A DNA stretch of 64,000 nucleotides from assembly GCF_002157685.2 (NCBI RefSeq), contig NZ_AP026738.1, positions 2,604,001 to 2,668,000 on the forward strand. Direction: 5' to 3'. The stretch comes from Comamonas thiooxydans. GTDB taxonomy: Bacteria > Pseudomonadota > Gammaproteobacteria > Burkholderiales > Burkholderiaceae_C. Positions 1-7,788 of the stretch are shown in pieces; position 1 is the stretch's first letter; the number at the start of each line of letters is the position of its first letter. A program made the position numbers and the translations under genes. Under the pieces are notes generated by a model, which had not been told where the DNA came from, ran no database searches, and worked only from the letters and a program-made list of their open reading frames with translations.

Positions 1-751
1 CAGTTTCAACTGTGGTGGGAACGTCGGGTAAGGCTGTCGCCCGATGTGGAGAACCGACTGCCAAAGCTAGCAGTTTCTTGTCCTTGATCATGGGTAGGGC
101 GCTGGTGATGGGGGCGAAGAACCATTGCACTTGGCCTGATATGACATCGGTTATGGCCTCGGGCGTACCTCGATAAGGGACATGTACCGCTTCGATGCCC
201 GTAGCCACTCGGAACTTTTCCGCATTCATGTGAGTGGCGCTGCCATTGCCAGCTGAGGCATACAGTAGCTTGGTCGGCTCGGTTTTTGCCTTCTGAACCA
301 CGGCCTTGACGTCTTTGAGTCCGCTTTGCGGATTGACCACAAGTACATTGGGTACCGAGGCCAACATGGCGAGCGCCTTGAAGTCCTTCACGGGGTCATA
401 GCGCAATGCGGGATAGAGGTATGCATTGGCGACATGCCCAGCTGAGTGAACAAGAAGGGTATACCCGTCGGCGGGGGCAGACGATACCTGAGCCGCACCC
501 AGTGTGCCGCCTGCACCAGGCTTGTTCTCCACGATGATGGGTTGGCCTAGTTCTTTGCGCATGCCTTCGCCGACAGCTCGCGCGATGATGTCGGTGGCTG
601 ACCCCGCAGTGAAGGGGACGACCATCTTGATCGGCTTGGACGGATAGGCATCCTGCGCCAGGACGTTGGGTGCAACTGCCCCTAAAGCGGCGGTGCTGAC
701 CAAGACGGTCATCAGCTTGCGTAACGGATGAGATGGGTTGAACGGGCTCAT
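1..751 (-). CDS. Bug/TctC-family tripartite tricarboxylate transporter substrate-binding protein (partial)
   Basis: Periplasmic solute-binding protein of the Bug (TctC) family; its C-terminus lies beyond the left edge. Reading leftward from the ATG at 751 gives a Sec signal peptide (MSPFNPSHPLRKLMTVLVST, ending near NVLAQ), then the family hallmark YPSKPIKMVVPFTAGS, and later GQPIIVENKPGAGG and VPYRGTPEA, all typical of Bug ligand pockets. AAGGAG sits about 8 bases before the start. It is the last visible gene of the leftward operon that begins with the ring-cleavage dioxygenase, so its ligand may be the aromatic acid or carboxylate that feeds the pathway. No TctA/TctB membrane genes are visible, as is common for orphan Bug genes. 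Family certain; ligand unknown. Confidence 0.93.
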   Translation of the reverse strand, partial: MSPFNPSHPLRKLMTVLVSTAALGAVAPNVLAQDAYPSKPIKMVVPFTAGSATDIIARAVGEGMRKELGQPIIVENKPGAGGTLGAAQVSSAPADGYTLLVHSAGHVANAYLYPALRYDPVKDFKALAMLASVPNVLVVNPQSGLKDVKAVVQKAKTEPTKLLYASAGNGSATHMNAEKFRVATGIEAVHVPYRGTPEAITDVISGQVQWFFAPITSALPMIKDKKLLALAVGSPHRATALPDVPTTVET

Positions 752-776
752 GGACTTGTCTCCTTGAAAGGTGGTC

Positions 777-1127
777 TTAGATCCTGTTGGGCATCACCAG
801 CAGCACACGTGCGGGTGACGGTCCTGCGTTGAACAGCTGTCGCGCTTCTTGTGGCGCGATGCGGCAGCTGTCCATGGGGCCAAGCATGGTCACCTGGCTT
901 TGGTCGCCATGGATGGCGGTGACTTGCACCTCTCCTTCCAGGCAGATGTAGAACTTCTCCATATCCGAGGCGCTGGAGGTGGTTCCCCCGCCGGGCTCGA
1001 TCAGGGAGCAGCCGATCCAGACAGAGTCTGAAGGGCCCGCCTCCATGCCCTGCAGGCGCTGCATGGTCATCTGTGCATGGCCGGGGGCGCTGTAGAAAGG
1101 CGCCTGGGGAAAGGCAACGACATGCAT
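777..1127 (-). CDS. Small cupin-domain protein
   Basis: A 116-residue single-domain cupin. The start MHVVAFPQAP at 1127 is preferred over an upstream in-frame extension because it lies 13 bases after the stop of the preceding gene and has AAAGG upstream. The core reads SLIEPGGGTTSSASDMEKFYICLEGEVQV, which matches a cupin motif 1 (G-rich, then E/F and EGEV), but the usual HxH metal ligands are replaced by SSAS, so a metal-free or modified site is possible. The second motif ends in NAGPSPARVLLV. It could be a ring-cleavage-product isomerase or decarboxylase accessory, or a sensor; the sequence does not decide. Confidence 0.8.
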   Translation of the reverse strand: MHVVAFPQAPFYSAPGHAQMTMQRLQGMEAGPSDSVWIGCSLIEPGGGTTSSASDMEKFYICLEGEVQVTAIHGDQSQVTMLGPMDSCRIAPQEARQLFNAGPSPARVLLVMPNRI

Positions 1128-1140
1128 GGCTGGCCTTTTC

Positions 1141-2127
1141 TTAGGGCGCGAGTACGACGCGATCCATGGAGCCGCTGAGGACCTTGCGATAGGCATCTCC
1201 TGCGCTGGACAGAGGAATCAGTGTGGTCTCATCAACATCGAAGGCCATGAGCGAGCCGTCATCGAAGCCGGGCAGCAGGCTGTTGAGTACCTGGGCACAC
1301 TGGCTGACGGTGAGCTTGAGACTGTCAACACCTAGCATCTGGAGGTTTCGGCGATAGAAAGCAAGGATGTCGAAGGAGACGTTGCGCTCTATGGTTGAGA
1401 TCAGAACCTGCGTGCCGCCAATGGCAAGGGTTTGCAGAGCCGTATCGAAGTAAGGGGAGCCGACGGTGTTATAGGCAATGTCGGCGCCACGTCCATCAGT
1501 TGCAGTCAACAGGTCCTGTACCAAGGTAGGGCTGTGGCTGTCAAAGCTTGCTACGTGAGATGAGGCGTGACCACGGTATTGGTCAGAACCGCGCTCCACG
1601 CCGATGACCTTGGCACCAGCACGCGAAGCAAGTTGTGCCGCAGCCTGGCCTACCTTGCCGTTGACACCAAACACAATGACGGTCTGTCCCTGACCTTTGA
1701 GGCCCGCGCGACGTAGCCCTTCGTTGGCAGTGATAAAGGGAACGCCCACGGTGGCTGCGGCAGCCACACTGACATTTTTGGGTTTACGGCTAAGGGCGCT
1801 TTGCGGGAGCACCAGATAACGGGCATGGGTTCCATCGCGGGTTACGCCCAGATCTCCACCCGTCCCCCAGACGTCTTGACCCATCCATTCGGCGGGTCCA
1901 GCCACCACACGGCCAGCAAAATCACGCCCTGGTGTGCGCGGCCAGATTGCCTGAGGCATGGAGCCGAGTGCGGCTTTGACGTCGCTGGGATTGACTGCTG
2001 CAGCGAACACTTCGATCACGGCCTCGTCAGCTTGTGGCTGAGGCTTGTTCTGCGGGACAAGGTCTGGGGCTATATCTGCTGCAGTTTCCGCTTTGGCGGA
2101 CAGGCGCAGGGCTTGGAAAGTAGTCAT
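1141..2127 (-). CDS. Zinc-independent MDR/quinone oxidoreductase-like dehydrogenase
   Basis: A 328-residue medium-chain dehydrogenase/reductase. The N-terminal GroES-like domain contains VFAAAVNPSDVKAALG and PGRDFAGRVV, and the Rossmann domain carries VIVFGVNGKVGQAAAQLA as its nucleotide-binding motif. The catalytic-zinc Cys/His set of alcohol dehydrogenases is absent, which places it with quinone oxidoreductase or enoyl reductase-like MDRs that use NAD(P)H. The start MTTFQALRLS at 2127 is chosen because the longer reading frame would overlap the upstream BKACE gene by almost 190 bases. In this operon a reductase could act on an unsaturated ring-fission product such as maleylacetate; that is inference. 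Confidence 0.88.
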   Translation of the reverse strand: MTTFQALRLSAKAETAADIAPDLVPQNKPQPQADEAVIEVFAAAVNPSDVKAALGSMPQAIWPRTPGRDFAGRVVAGPAEWMGQDVWGTGGDLGVTRDGTHARYLVLPQSALSRKPKNVSVAAAATVGVPFITANEGLRRAGLKGQGQTVIVFGVNGKVGQAAAQLASRAGAKVIGVERGSDQYRGHASSHVASFDSHSPTLVQDLLTATDGRGADIAYNTVGSPYFDTALQTLAIGGTQVLISTIERNVSFDILAFYRRNLQMLGVDSLKLTVSQCAQVLNSLLPGFDDGSLMAFDVDETTLIPLSSAGDAYRKVLSGSMDRVVLAP

Positions 2128-2164
2128 GGTGAGGTCCTCTGTATGAAATGGGGGAGATGTCGAT

Positions 2165-3064
2165 TTAGCGGATGAGGTGCTGGTTCGTGGGGCGCAGACC
2201 CCAGCGTTGGCGCGCTTGTTCGCTGGTGGCCAAGCTGCCGCCGAGGTCTTCGACAATGCGTCGGGCCTTGGCCACAAGCTCGGCGTTGCTCTTGGCCAGC
2301 TGGCCCTTGTCGATGTAGATCGTGTCTTCGAGACCGATACGTACATTTCCACCCAACAGGCAGGCTTGAGCTACGCACTGAAATGCATGGCGGCCGACTG
2401 CGAAGGCGGTCCATTGCGCCTGCGGTGGAATCAGAGATAGACCGAGCTGCAAGGCTTGCGTCGTGAACGGCAGCGAATAGCGCACACCCATCACAAAGCT
2501 GAACAGGCCAGGGCCTTGCAAGGTGCCGTCGGTCATCAAGTGCTGTGCCAGGACCAGGTCGCCGGTATCAAAGCACTCCAGTTCGGGCACGCAGCCGGCG
2601 TCGCGGATGACTTTGGCCATACGCCGGACGTTGGCTGGAGTGTTCATCACCACTTGCTCACCGGAGTTCATGGTGTTGAGGTCCAGAGAGCAGATGTCCG
2701 GCTGCAAGGCCGTGATGTGCTCCACGCGCTTTTCCGGCGGCAACAGCGAGGTGCCGGGCGCAAACATCTTGGGATCGTCGGAGCAGGGAATGTAGCGACC
2801 GCCAGGGCCGGTGGTCAGATTGATGATGAGCAGTGGGCGCTCCCGGCGCAAAGTCTGCACGACCTCGGCATAGTGCGTCAGGTCCATTGATGGCTTGCCG
2901 GTTTTCGGGTCGCGCACGTGGATGTGCACGGCTGCAGCGCCGGCATCGTGGGCCTCGATGCAGGCGATGGAGATCTGCTCTGGGGTGATGGGCAGATAGG
3001 CGGTCTGCTCGGGTGTAGTGAGGTTGCCCGTGACCGCGCAGGTCAGGATGGTTGGTTGGCTCAT
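2165..3064 (-). CDS. BKACE family (DUF849) beta-keto acid cleavage enzyme
   Basis: A 299-residue TIM-barrel protein of the BKACE family (founder: Kce, 3-keto-5-aminohexanoate cleavage enzyme). These zinc enzymes condense a beta-keto acid with acetyl-CoA and split it to acetoacetate (or analogue) plus a new acyl-CoA. The N-terminus ILTCAVTGN, the metal pair VHIHVRD (His47, His49) and the later Glu246 in NVRIGLED match the family, as do NLTTGPGG and the C-terminal ELVAKARRIVEDLGG. GGAG precedes the ATG. Its place between an SDR and an MDR in a ring-cleavage operon suggests that the substrate is a beta-keto acid derived from the ring, with 3-oxoadipate a natural candidate. The family is clear; the substrate is inference. 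Confidence 0.93.
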   Translation of the reverse strand: MSQPTILTCAVTGNLTTPEQTAYLPITPEQISIACIEAHDAGAAAVHIHVRDPKTGKPSMDLTHYAEVVQTLRRERPLLIINLTTGPGGRYIPCSDDPKMFAPGTSLLPPEKRVEHITALQPDICSLDLNTMNSGEQVVMNTPANVRRMAKVIRDAGCVPELECFDTGDLVLAQHLMTDGTLQGPGLFSFVMGVRYSLPFTTQALQLGLSLIPPQAQWTAFAVGRHAFQCVAQACLLGGNVRIGLEDTIYIDKGQLAKSNAELVAKARRIVEDLGGSLATSEQARQRWGLRPTNQHLIR

Positions 3065-3082
3065 GGCAGTCTCCGGAGAGTC

Positions 3083-3847
3083 TTAAAGGTGACGGCCGCC
3101 GTCGGCCACGAAGATGCTGCCTGTGGCATATCGCAAGCTAGTGCAGCAGGCCTGGATGACCGCGGCCACATCGTCCGGAGTGCCTACGCGTTGCAACGCA
3201 ATAGTGGCTCCGACTTTGGCGTTGAAGTTGGCATCGCGTCCTGCGACAAAGCTGCTATCCACCACGCCAGGTGACACAGCAAGTACACGGACCTTGGGAG
3301 CCAGTGTTTTGGCCAGACCCTTGGTCAGCGCATCAATGCCTGCTTTGGCTGCGGCATAGGCTAGATTGCTGCCTAGACCGGTCATGCCTGCAATCGACGA
3401 GACATTGACAATCAACCCGTCGTCGCCAGCCTGCAACTGAGGGGCGAAGGCCCGGATCGCAGCAAACGTGCCGCGCCAGTTGGAGGCGAACATGTCATCA
3501 ATCAGTTCGTCGCTCAAGGCTTGTAGATTGCCAGCTGGCACAGGCTGGGTGTGGCCTGCACAGTTGACGAGAATGCGAGCAGGCCCGAAGCTGCGCTTGA
3601 CAATCTGAGCGGCGTTTTCAAGCTGTGTACTGTCGGTGACTGAGGCCGTCACGGCACCATGTCCGTGGCCAGTCAGGGTTTGCAGCAGAGGCTGGGCTTT
3701 GTCGCTGGTTCCGCGATGCAGAACTACTACGCGGGCGCCGAGCGCGGCGAGGCGTCGTGCGGTTGCTGCGCCAATAGCGCCCGTACCTCCGGTAATAACG
3801 GCTACTTGGTCGTCGAGCCGGTCAAGAGGGGTAAAGCTAGAAGTCAT
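3083..3847 (-). CDS. SDR-family oxidoreductase
   Basis: A 254-residue classical short-chain dehydrogenase/reductase. The cofactor motif TGGTGAIG is at residues 19-26, NCAG at 95-98, the catalytic serine in VSSIAG (150-151) and the YxxxK pair at Tyr164/Lys168. The C-terminus shows PGVVDSSF and the common ending TGSIFVADGG. It starts 21 bases after the dioxygenase stop codon and ends 18 bases before the BKACE start, so it is in the same transcript. The likely role is oxidation or reduction of a hydroxy/keto intermediate, for example making the keto group that BKACE needs. No strong Shine-Dalgarno is visible, which fits translational coupling. Confidence 0.92.
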   Translation of the reverse strand: MTSSFTPLDRLDDQVAVITGGTGAIGAATARRLAALGARVVVLHRGTSDKAQPLLQTLTGHGHGAVTASVTDSTQLENAAQIVKRSFGPARILVNCAGHTQPVPAGNLQALSDELIDDMFASNWRGTFAAIRAFAPQLQAGDDGLIVNVSSIAGMTGLGSNLAYAAAKAGIDALTKGLAKTLAPKVRVLAVSPGVVDSSFVAGRDANFNAKVGATIALQRVGTPDDVAAVIQACCTSLRYATGSIFVADGGRHL

Positions 3848-3868
3848 GTTGAGGTTTTTGGGTGTGAA

Positions 3869-4750
3869 TTAGGGAATGGGGCATTTGGGGATGCGTGTTT
3901 CACCGGGCTCTAGCCGTAGATCCACATCCAGCCTGTAGTGATTGGGGCCCGCAGGTTCGAAATGCCTGAGCAAGGATCCGACAGCGCCGAACACGACGTC
4001 GTCGTCTGCATGCGGGTCTTCGGCGTCGAAAAACTGTGTGGCTAGCACCTTGTGACCAGGCGCTACCACCAAGAAGTGCAGGTGGGCGGGGCGCATGGTG
4101 TGCCGGCCTTGCGCTGCCAGCAGCTCTCCGCATGGGCCGTCCACGGGCACGGGATAGCCTGCCGGGCGCACGCTTTCAAAAGAGAAGCGACCGTCTTGAT
4201 CGGTCTCGAAGCAGCCGCGCAGGTTCATGCGAGGCTGGGATTCATCTTGGTTTTCATAAAGCCCCTTGGGCGAGGCTTGCCAGGTCTCCACCCGTGCTCC
4301 AGTGATAGGCGATCCATCCAGCGATAGCACACGGCCGTTGACCGTCAGGCGCGGACCCGGTGTATCACTGCAGGAAATGCATTCACCGTTCTTGCGTACA
4401 GGTTGGTTGGCACGCCAGAAAGGGCCGATCAGTGCGGGCTCTGTTCCGCCAGCTTCCAGAGCATGACGTGCGTCATGGAGCTGCACCAATGTCGCCAGTC
4501 CCAGGATGTCGGCCAACAGAATTCCTTCGTGCTTCTTGGGACCACTGGCTTGTCCAATGGCGACCAAAAAGTCCAGCCCCACTTCCAGCTCGGCAGGGGT
4601 GAGGTCTGCTTCGACAGCAAAGGCATGGAGATGGCGGATGCCCCTATCCAGTATTTCCTTCAGTCTCGGGTTAGCTGTTTGGGAGTTGGCGTTGAGTACT
4701 GCTGTCAGCAGCGCTTGCGGGTTGGTGGCTAGACCTGATTGTGTAAGCAT
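3869..4750 (-). CDS. Intradiol ring-cleavage dioxygenase (catechol/hydroxyquinol 1,2-dioxygenase type)
   Basis: A 293-residue non-haem Fe(III) dioxygenase that opens catechol-type rings between the two hydroxyls. The N-terminal helical catechol-dioxygenase domain (LEVGLDFLVAIGQASGPKKH, then EGILLADILGL and LIGPF) is followed by the beta-sandwich. All four iron ligands are recognisable: Tyr165 (GLYENQD), Tyr199 (PAGYPVP), His223 and His225 (RPAHLHF). Length and N-terminal helices fit catechol or hydroxyquinol 1,2-dioxygenases better than protocatechuate 3,4-dioxygenase subunits. GAGGA lies 6 bases before the ATG. It is the promoter-proximal gene of the operon. A hydroxyquinol or catechol analogue is the probable substrate; substrate choice cannot be read from the sequence. 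Confidence 0.93.
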   Translation of the reverse strand: MLTQSGLATNPQALLTAVLNANSQTANPRLKEILDRGIRHLHAFAVEADLTPAELEVGLDFLVAIGQASGPKKHEGILLADILGLATLVQLHDARHALEAGGTEPALIGPFWRANQPVRKNGECISCSDTPGPRLTVNGRVLSLDGSPITGARVETWQASPKGLYENQDESQPRMNLRGCFETDQDGRFSFESVRPAGYPVPVDGPCGELLAAQGRHTMRPAHLHFLVVAPGHKVLATQFFDAEDPHADDDVVFGAVGSLLRHFEPAGPNHYRLDVDLRLEPGETRIPKCPIP

Positions 4751-4764
4751 AAGATCCTCATTTG

Positions 4765-4778
4765 GGCAATCGATTGCC
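4765..4778. promoter_or_regulatory. Perfect LacI-like operator palindrome, proximal site
   Basis: GGCAATCGATTGCC is a perfect 14-bp palindrome centred on CG, the usual architecture of LacI/GalR-family operators. It sits 15 bases upstream of the dioxygenase start and just downstream of a plausible -10, where a bound repressor would block transcription. No LacI-family gene is present in the window, so the regulator is unidentified. Confidence 0.6.
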
Positions 4779-4781
4779 TTT

Positions 4782-4811
4782 ACTTTAAAAACAAAAAACT
4801 CATGGAGTCAA
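4782..4811 (-). promoter_or_regulatory. Candidate sigma-70 promoter of the ring-cleavage operon
   Basis: On the minus strand TTGACT (4811-4806) is followed after 18 bases by TAAAGT (4787-4782). The -35 matches consensus at 5 of 6 positions and the -10 at 4 of 6. It lies between the two palindromic sites and points at the dioxygenase gene. The assignment rests on pattern match only. Confidence 0.5.
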
Positions 4812-4841
4812 ACGTAATTTTGAGTAGGATTGATAAATTTA

Positions 4842-4857
4842 GGGAAAACGATTGCCC
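4842..4857. promoter_or_regulatory. Second LacI-like operator, distal site
   Basis: GGGAAAACGATTGCCC is an imperfect palindrome sharing the right arm CGATTGCC with the proximal site. Its centre is 78 bp from the centre of that site, roughly 7.4 helical turns, and it lies upstream of the candidate -35. A pair of sites flanking the promoter would allow looping repression. Confidence 0.5.
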
Positions 4858-5145
4858 TTTCCAGTAAAGATTAGAGGCACTGGAAGATATTTGGGTTGCT
4901 GCGCTAGGTTGGCCCTGATGGCACGCGCTGTCGTACAGCGGCCAGAGCAGGGGAGGATGGAGTGTTGGCATGGCCCACAACCATGCTGGTGGTATGTGGT
5001 GCGTCAGCAAGGACTGATACAAGCGATGCGCTCTACGTGGACGCCAACGAGCCATCGGCAATTGTCATTGCGATGGCTCTTGTGGACGTGCGGGCTTGTG
5101 CGATGGGCACCGCTGCACAAGAAAGCAGCAGGCTAGGGCTAGTGC

Positions 5146-5405
5146 GTGGGTCAGATCGAGAAGGTGTCGCACGAAGCCATCTACCGCGCGCTCCTCGTTC
5201 AAGCACGCGGGGCTTTGAAGAAAGAACGTTTGGAGCATTTGCGGCGCACAAGGGGGATGCGTCGCTCACGCCACTACACCCAGAAAACGCCCATTCATGG
5301 ACGGATCGTTGATGCCGTGCCCATCAGCGAGCGTCCAGGCTGTGCATCGAGGATCGGGCAGTGCCGGGGCACAGGGAAGGCGATCTGTTGTTCGGCGATG
5401 CCTAG
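5146..5405 (+). pseudogene. IS30-family transposase remnant
   Basis: An internal piece of an IS30-type DDE transposase. One frame reads VSHEAIYRALLVQARGALKK, then LEHLRRTRGMRRSRHYTQKT and HGRIVDAVPISERP, typical IS30 sequence. At about 5335 the reading shifts frame and continues as IEDRAVPGHREGDLLFGDA before a stop at 5403. Both ends of the gene are missing and no terminal inverted repeats were found. The flanks (4860-5145 and 5406-5674) hold no recognisable gene. It is a decayed insertion marking the boundary between the catabolic operon and the next genes. Confidence 0.85.
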
Positions 5406-5674
5406 AGCCAGGTTGCAAGGTCAATGACTGTTGCTGCCCAAACCAGTCATTGCACTGATTGGTCCTTGCATGTCAGCTCTGCATCTCAAAGCGGTCACAG
5501 GACTGCGACGGGCTCCTAGTGACAGCTATTGCATGAGTTGAATTGGCGTTCTCGACCTGGAACAGTCATTGAAGGCGGACGAGGTCCATCAAGAAGGTTA
5601 ACCAGACTCCTGAACCTCATTTGAGACAATTACTCAGCATATGGCTGCCGGTGCTGTAGCCAAGGAATCCCTGC

Positions 5675-6409
5675 ATGAGAAGAGCAAACGATTTTCCTTA
5701 CTACAACGGTTTACCAGCGCGGCTTTCCGGCTGGCAATGGTGCCTCGTTCTGGCTGGCACTGCGCTGGGCTTCGCGGTGCTCATTGCTCCGGTTCCCGGG
5801 TTTCAGGATCGTTGGGGTCAATTCGTTCCTGCGACGTTATTCGTGTTGATCCCGTTGGTGGCACTTGCGGTAGCTACGCCCAAGCATTGGAAGGCTCTTT
5901 TCCTTCGCATCAGTCGGCGAGATGTCGGCGTGATGGTTCTCATCGCCTTACTGAATCTCGTCATCAGTTTCGCCGTGGGAGTGCTCGTGATGAAGCTCCA
6001 TGGTGCTGATTCGAATCCCGTGTTCAAGGCCATGGCAACCCGGAGCGTGGCCGATCAGGAGCTTTTCTTTCTGAAGACAATTCCTCAACTTCTTGGGGAG
6101 GAGCTGCTCACAATGTTGCCGTTGCTGGCACTCTTGACGCTGTTTCATAGTGCCCTCGGTTTGAGCCGCAGAACAGCCATTGTGCTTGCCTGGCTGCTTT
6201 CAGCCCTAATGTTCGGGGCACTCCATCTTCCAACATACAACTGGAACGTCGTTCAAAGCTTCGTCGTGATTGGTACAGCACGCCTCGTCTTGAGCGTAGC
6301 CTACCTATGGACTAAGAATCTTTGGGTCTCTGCAGGCGCCCATATTCTCAATGACTGGGCTTTATTTGGGCTGGCGTTGCTATTGGCTGCACTTCCAGCC
6401 CAATACTGA
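5675..6409 (+). CDS. CPBP-family intramembrane glutamic protease
   Basis: A 244-residue integral membrane protein with about 6-7 hydrophobic segments. It carries the three CPBP (Abi/CAAX-protease-like) motifs: a Glu-Glu pair at 142-143 (LLGEELLTMLP), His184 in FGALHLPTYNW, and His223 with Asn226 in AGAHILNDWAL. The Arg usually found a few residues after the Glu pair (EExxxR) is not present, as in a bacterial subgroup of this family. AAGGAA precedes the ATG by about 9 bases. Bacterial members include bacteriocin self-immunity and peptide-processing enzymes; no partner gene is nearby, so the substrate is unknown. Confidence 0.85.
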   Translation: MRRANDFPYYNGLPARLSGWQWCLVLAGTALGFAVLIAPVPGFQDRWGQFVPATLFVLIPLVALAVATPKHWKALFLRISRRDVGVMVLIALLNLVISFAVGVLVMKLHGADSNPVFKAMATRSVADQELFFLKTIPQLLGEELLTMLPLLALLTLFHSALGLSRRTAIVLAWLLSALMFGALHLPTYNWNVVQSFVVIGTARLVLSVAYLWTKNLWVSAGAHILNDWALFGLALLLAALPAQY

Positions 6410-6417
6410 TTGGCAGG

Positions 6418-7182
6418 TTAGAAGCGGCGATGGCTGTCAGCCCAGCCACCTTCATCGCAATCGCCTCGATAGTGCTCGATTCCGTCAATGTGAATTCGTC
6501 CGGAGCGTCGGTCGATGTCGACCTTGGGTTTATTGAGCCCATTCATCACATACCTTCCGGTGATGCGGTCGCGATTTACCTGTAGTTCTTCCAAATCCCA
6601 CCAGTTATTGCTACCACCGGAATGAATAGGGGCGATTAGCTTGCCAGAGAGGTGAATGCGTCCGCGCTGCCCAGCGATTTCTACCTGAACTTCAGAGTCA
6701 AAATCCTGCGTTCCGTTGGTGACCTCACTGATGGGCTCATAGCGGTCACGCCTGGAGTTCCAGCGATATCCCGAATGTGACTCCACGGAAGGTTTACGAC
6801 CTTCGCCATAGCAGACAAGCGTTAGGCTAGGAACTTCTCCACGCTGTTCGTCCTGACGGTTGTATGCCGTAGCGCCCTGATTGCCAGGCTGGCCACAGTT
6901 CGCTGAGGGGACCGTTTGAATTGCACTGTAGCGCCCATCTGATGTCGCGATCTGCACGCATTCGCGCTGCTGCGAACTCCACCAAAAAGCCCACTTCTCA
7001 CCACGCACGGTATTTGCCTTGATGAACTGATATCCCCGGGCTTCCATCTGCGTTTCTCCAGAGCTTCCGCGAGCACCGACAAGATCGGCTAGGGCGGAGG
7101 GTACTTGAGCATGGGCACCATTGGCAATCAACAAGAGGGCGCTGAGCCCAGCGGAAACCAGAATTCTGTTCGAGGCATTCAT
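6418..7182 (-). CDS. Secreted hypothetical protein
   Basis: A 254-residue protein with a clear Sec signal peptide (hydrophobic core VSAGLSALLLIANG, cleavage after AHA). The mature part is polar, with few cysteines, Trp-rich stretches (EKWAFWWSSQQRECVQIATSDGRY, here shortened to its recognisable core WAFWW and CVQIATSDGRY) and a C-terminal beta-rich region repeating RGRIHLSG and SGRIHIDGIEHY. AAGGAAA is 8 bases upstream of the ATG. It is convergent with the CPBP protease gene and ends 8 bases from it. No family was recognised; a periplasmic location is likely. Confidence 0.75.
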   Translation of the reverse strand: MNASNRILVSAGLSALLLIANGAHAQVPSALADLVGARGSSGETQMEARGYQFIKANTVRGEKWAFWWSSQQRECVQIATSDGRYSAIQTVPSANCGQPGNQGATAYNRQDEQRGEVPSLTLVCYGEGRKPSVESHSGYRWNSRRDRYEPISEVTNGTQDFDSEVQVEIAGQRGRIHLSGKLIAPIHSGGSNNWWDLEELQVNRDRITGRYVMNGLNKPKVDIDRRSGRIHIDGIEHYRGDCDEGGWADSHRRF

Positions 7183-7788
7183 AGCGGCATTTCCTTATAA
7201 GCAGTTATTGCTTAACTTCACGGCAAACCGGATCTCTCAAGCGCAGGGGCTTAGTCTGATTTGGGAATTTTTGCATAGCAGGCATGTCATGCGGCTATAA
7301 GCATGATTTTTGCAAAGTGATTTCCGTCGGGAAAGATCATCTCAGTTGTGAATGACCGCTCCTGGCCGATAGTGTGAGCGCAGGCATGCGCCAGGAAGCA
7401 GACACCCCGATACGCGAGCTTAGCCGCAGAAGTCAGCTGTCAGCGAGGTTCAGGAACTGCTGCTGCCCGCTATGAGCAGACACCCATAGTGCACCTCCGA
7501 ACTACAGCTTCAGGCTGGTTACAGCCGTTCGACTAGGAAATGCCAATGACTGCTGAATAGCCCACCAGCGTCATTGCATCAGGGCCTTTAGTGCAGGCCT
7601 GTCCAACACCTCAAAGCTGTCGAGGAGGATGTTCTTTCAAGAGGCCAAATGCTAGGCAGGTATTGCACGAGGTATATCCATATCTGTTTTTCTTCCTTAA
7701 CGCACCACGAAACAGCTTCTAGAGTCAGGACACGATTTCGCTGGCCTTGAACTTCAGGCAGCGCCGATTCCTCATCGTGAACTGCCTT
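7183..7788. other. Intergenic region without recognisable gene
   Basis: About 600 bases separate the divergent secreted-protein gene and the first sulfur-binding-protein gene. It contains degenerate pieces of the dispersed repeat family (GCTCCTGGCCGAT near 7360, and decayed GACTGCTG-type segments around 7430-7570). It must hold both divergent promoters, but no convincing sigma-70 pair stands out. Confidence 0.4.

Noticed and set aside
1141..2352. Longer N-terminus (75 extra residues) for the MDR oxidoreductase
   Set aside because: It overlaps the BKACE gene by almost 190 bases in a frame with no family similarity; MTTFQALRLS at 2127 is the normal MDR start.
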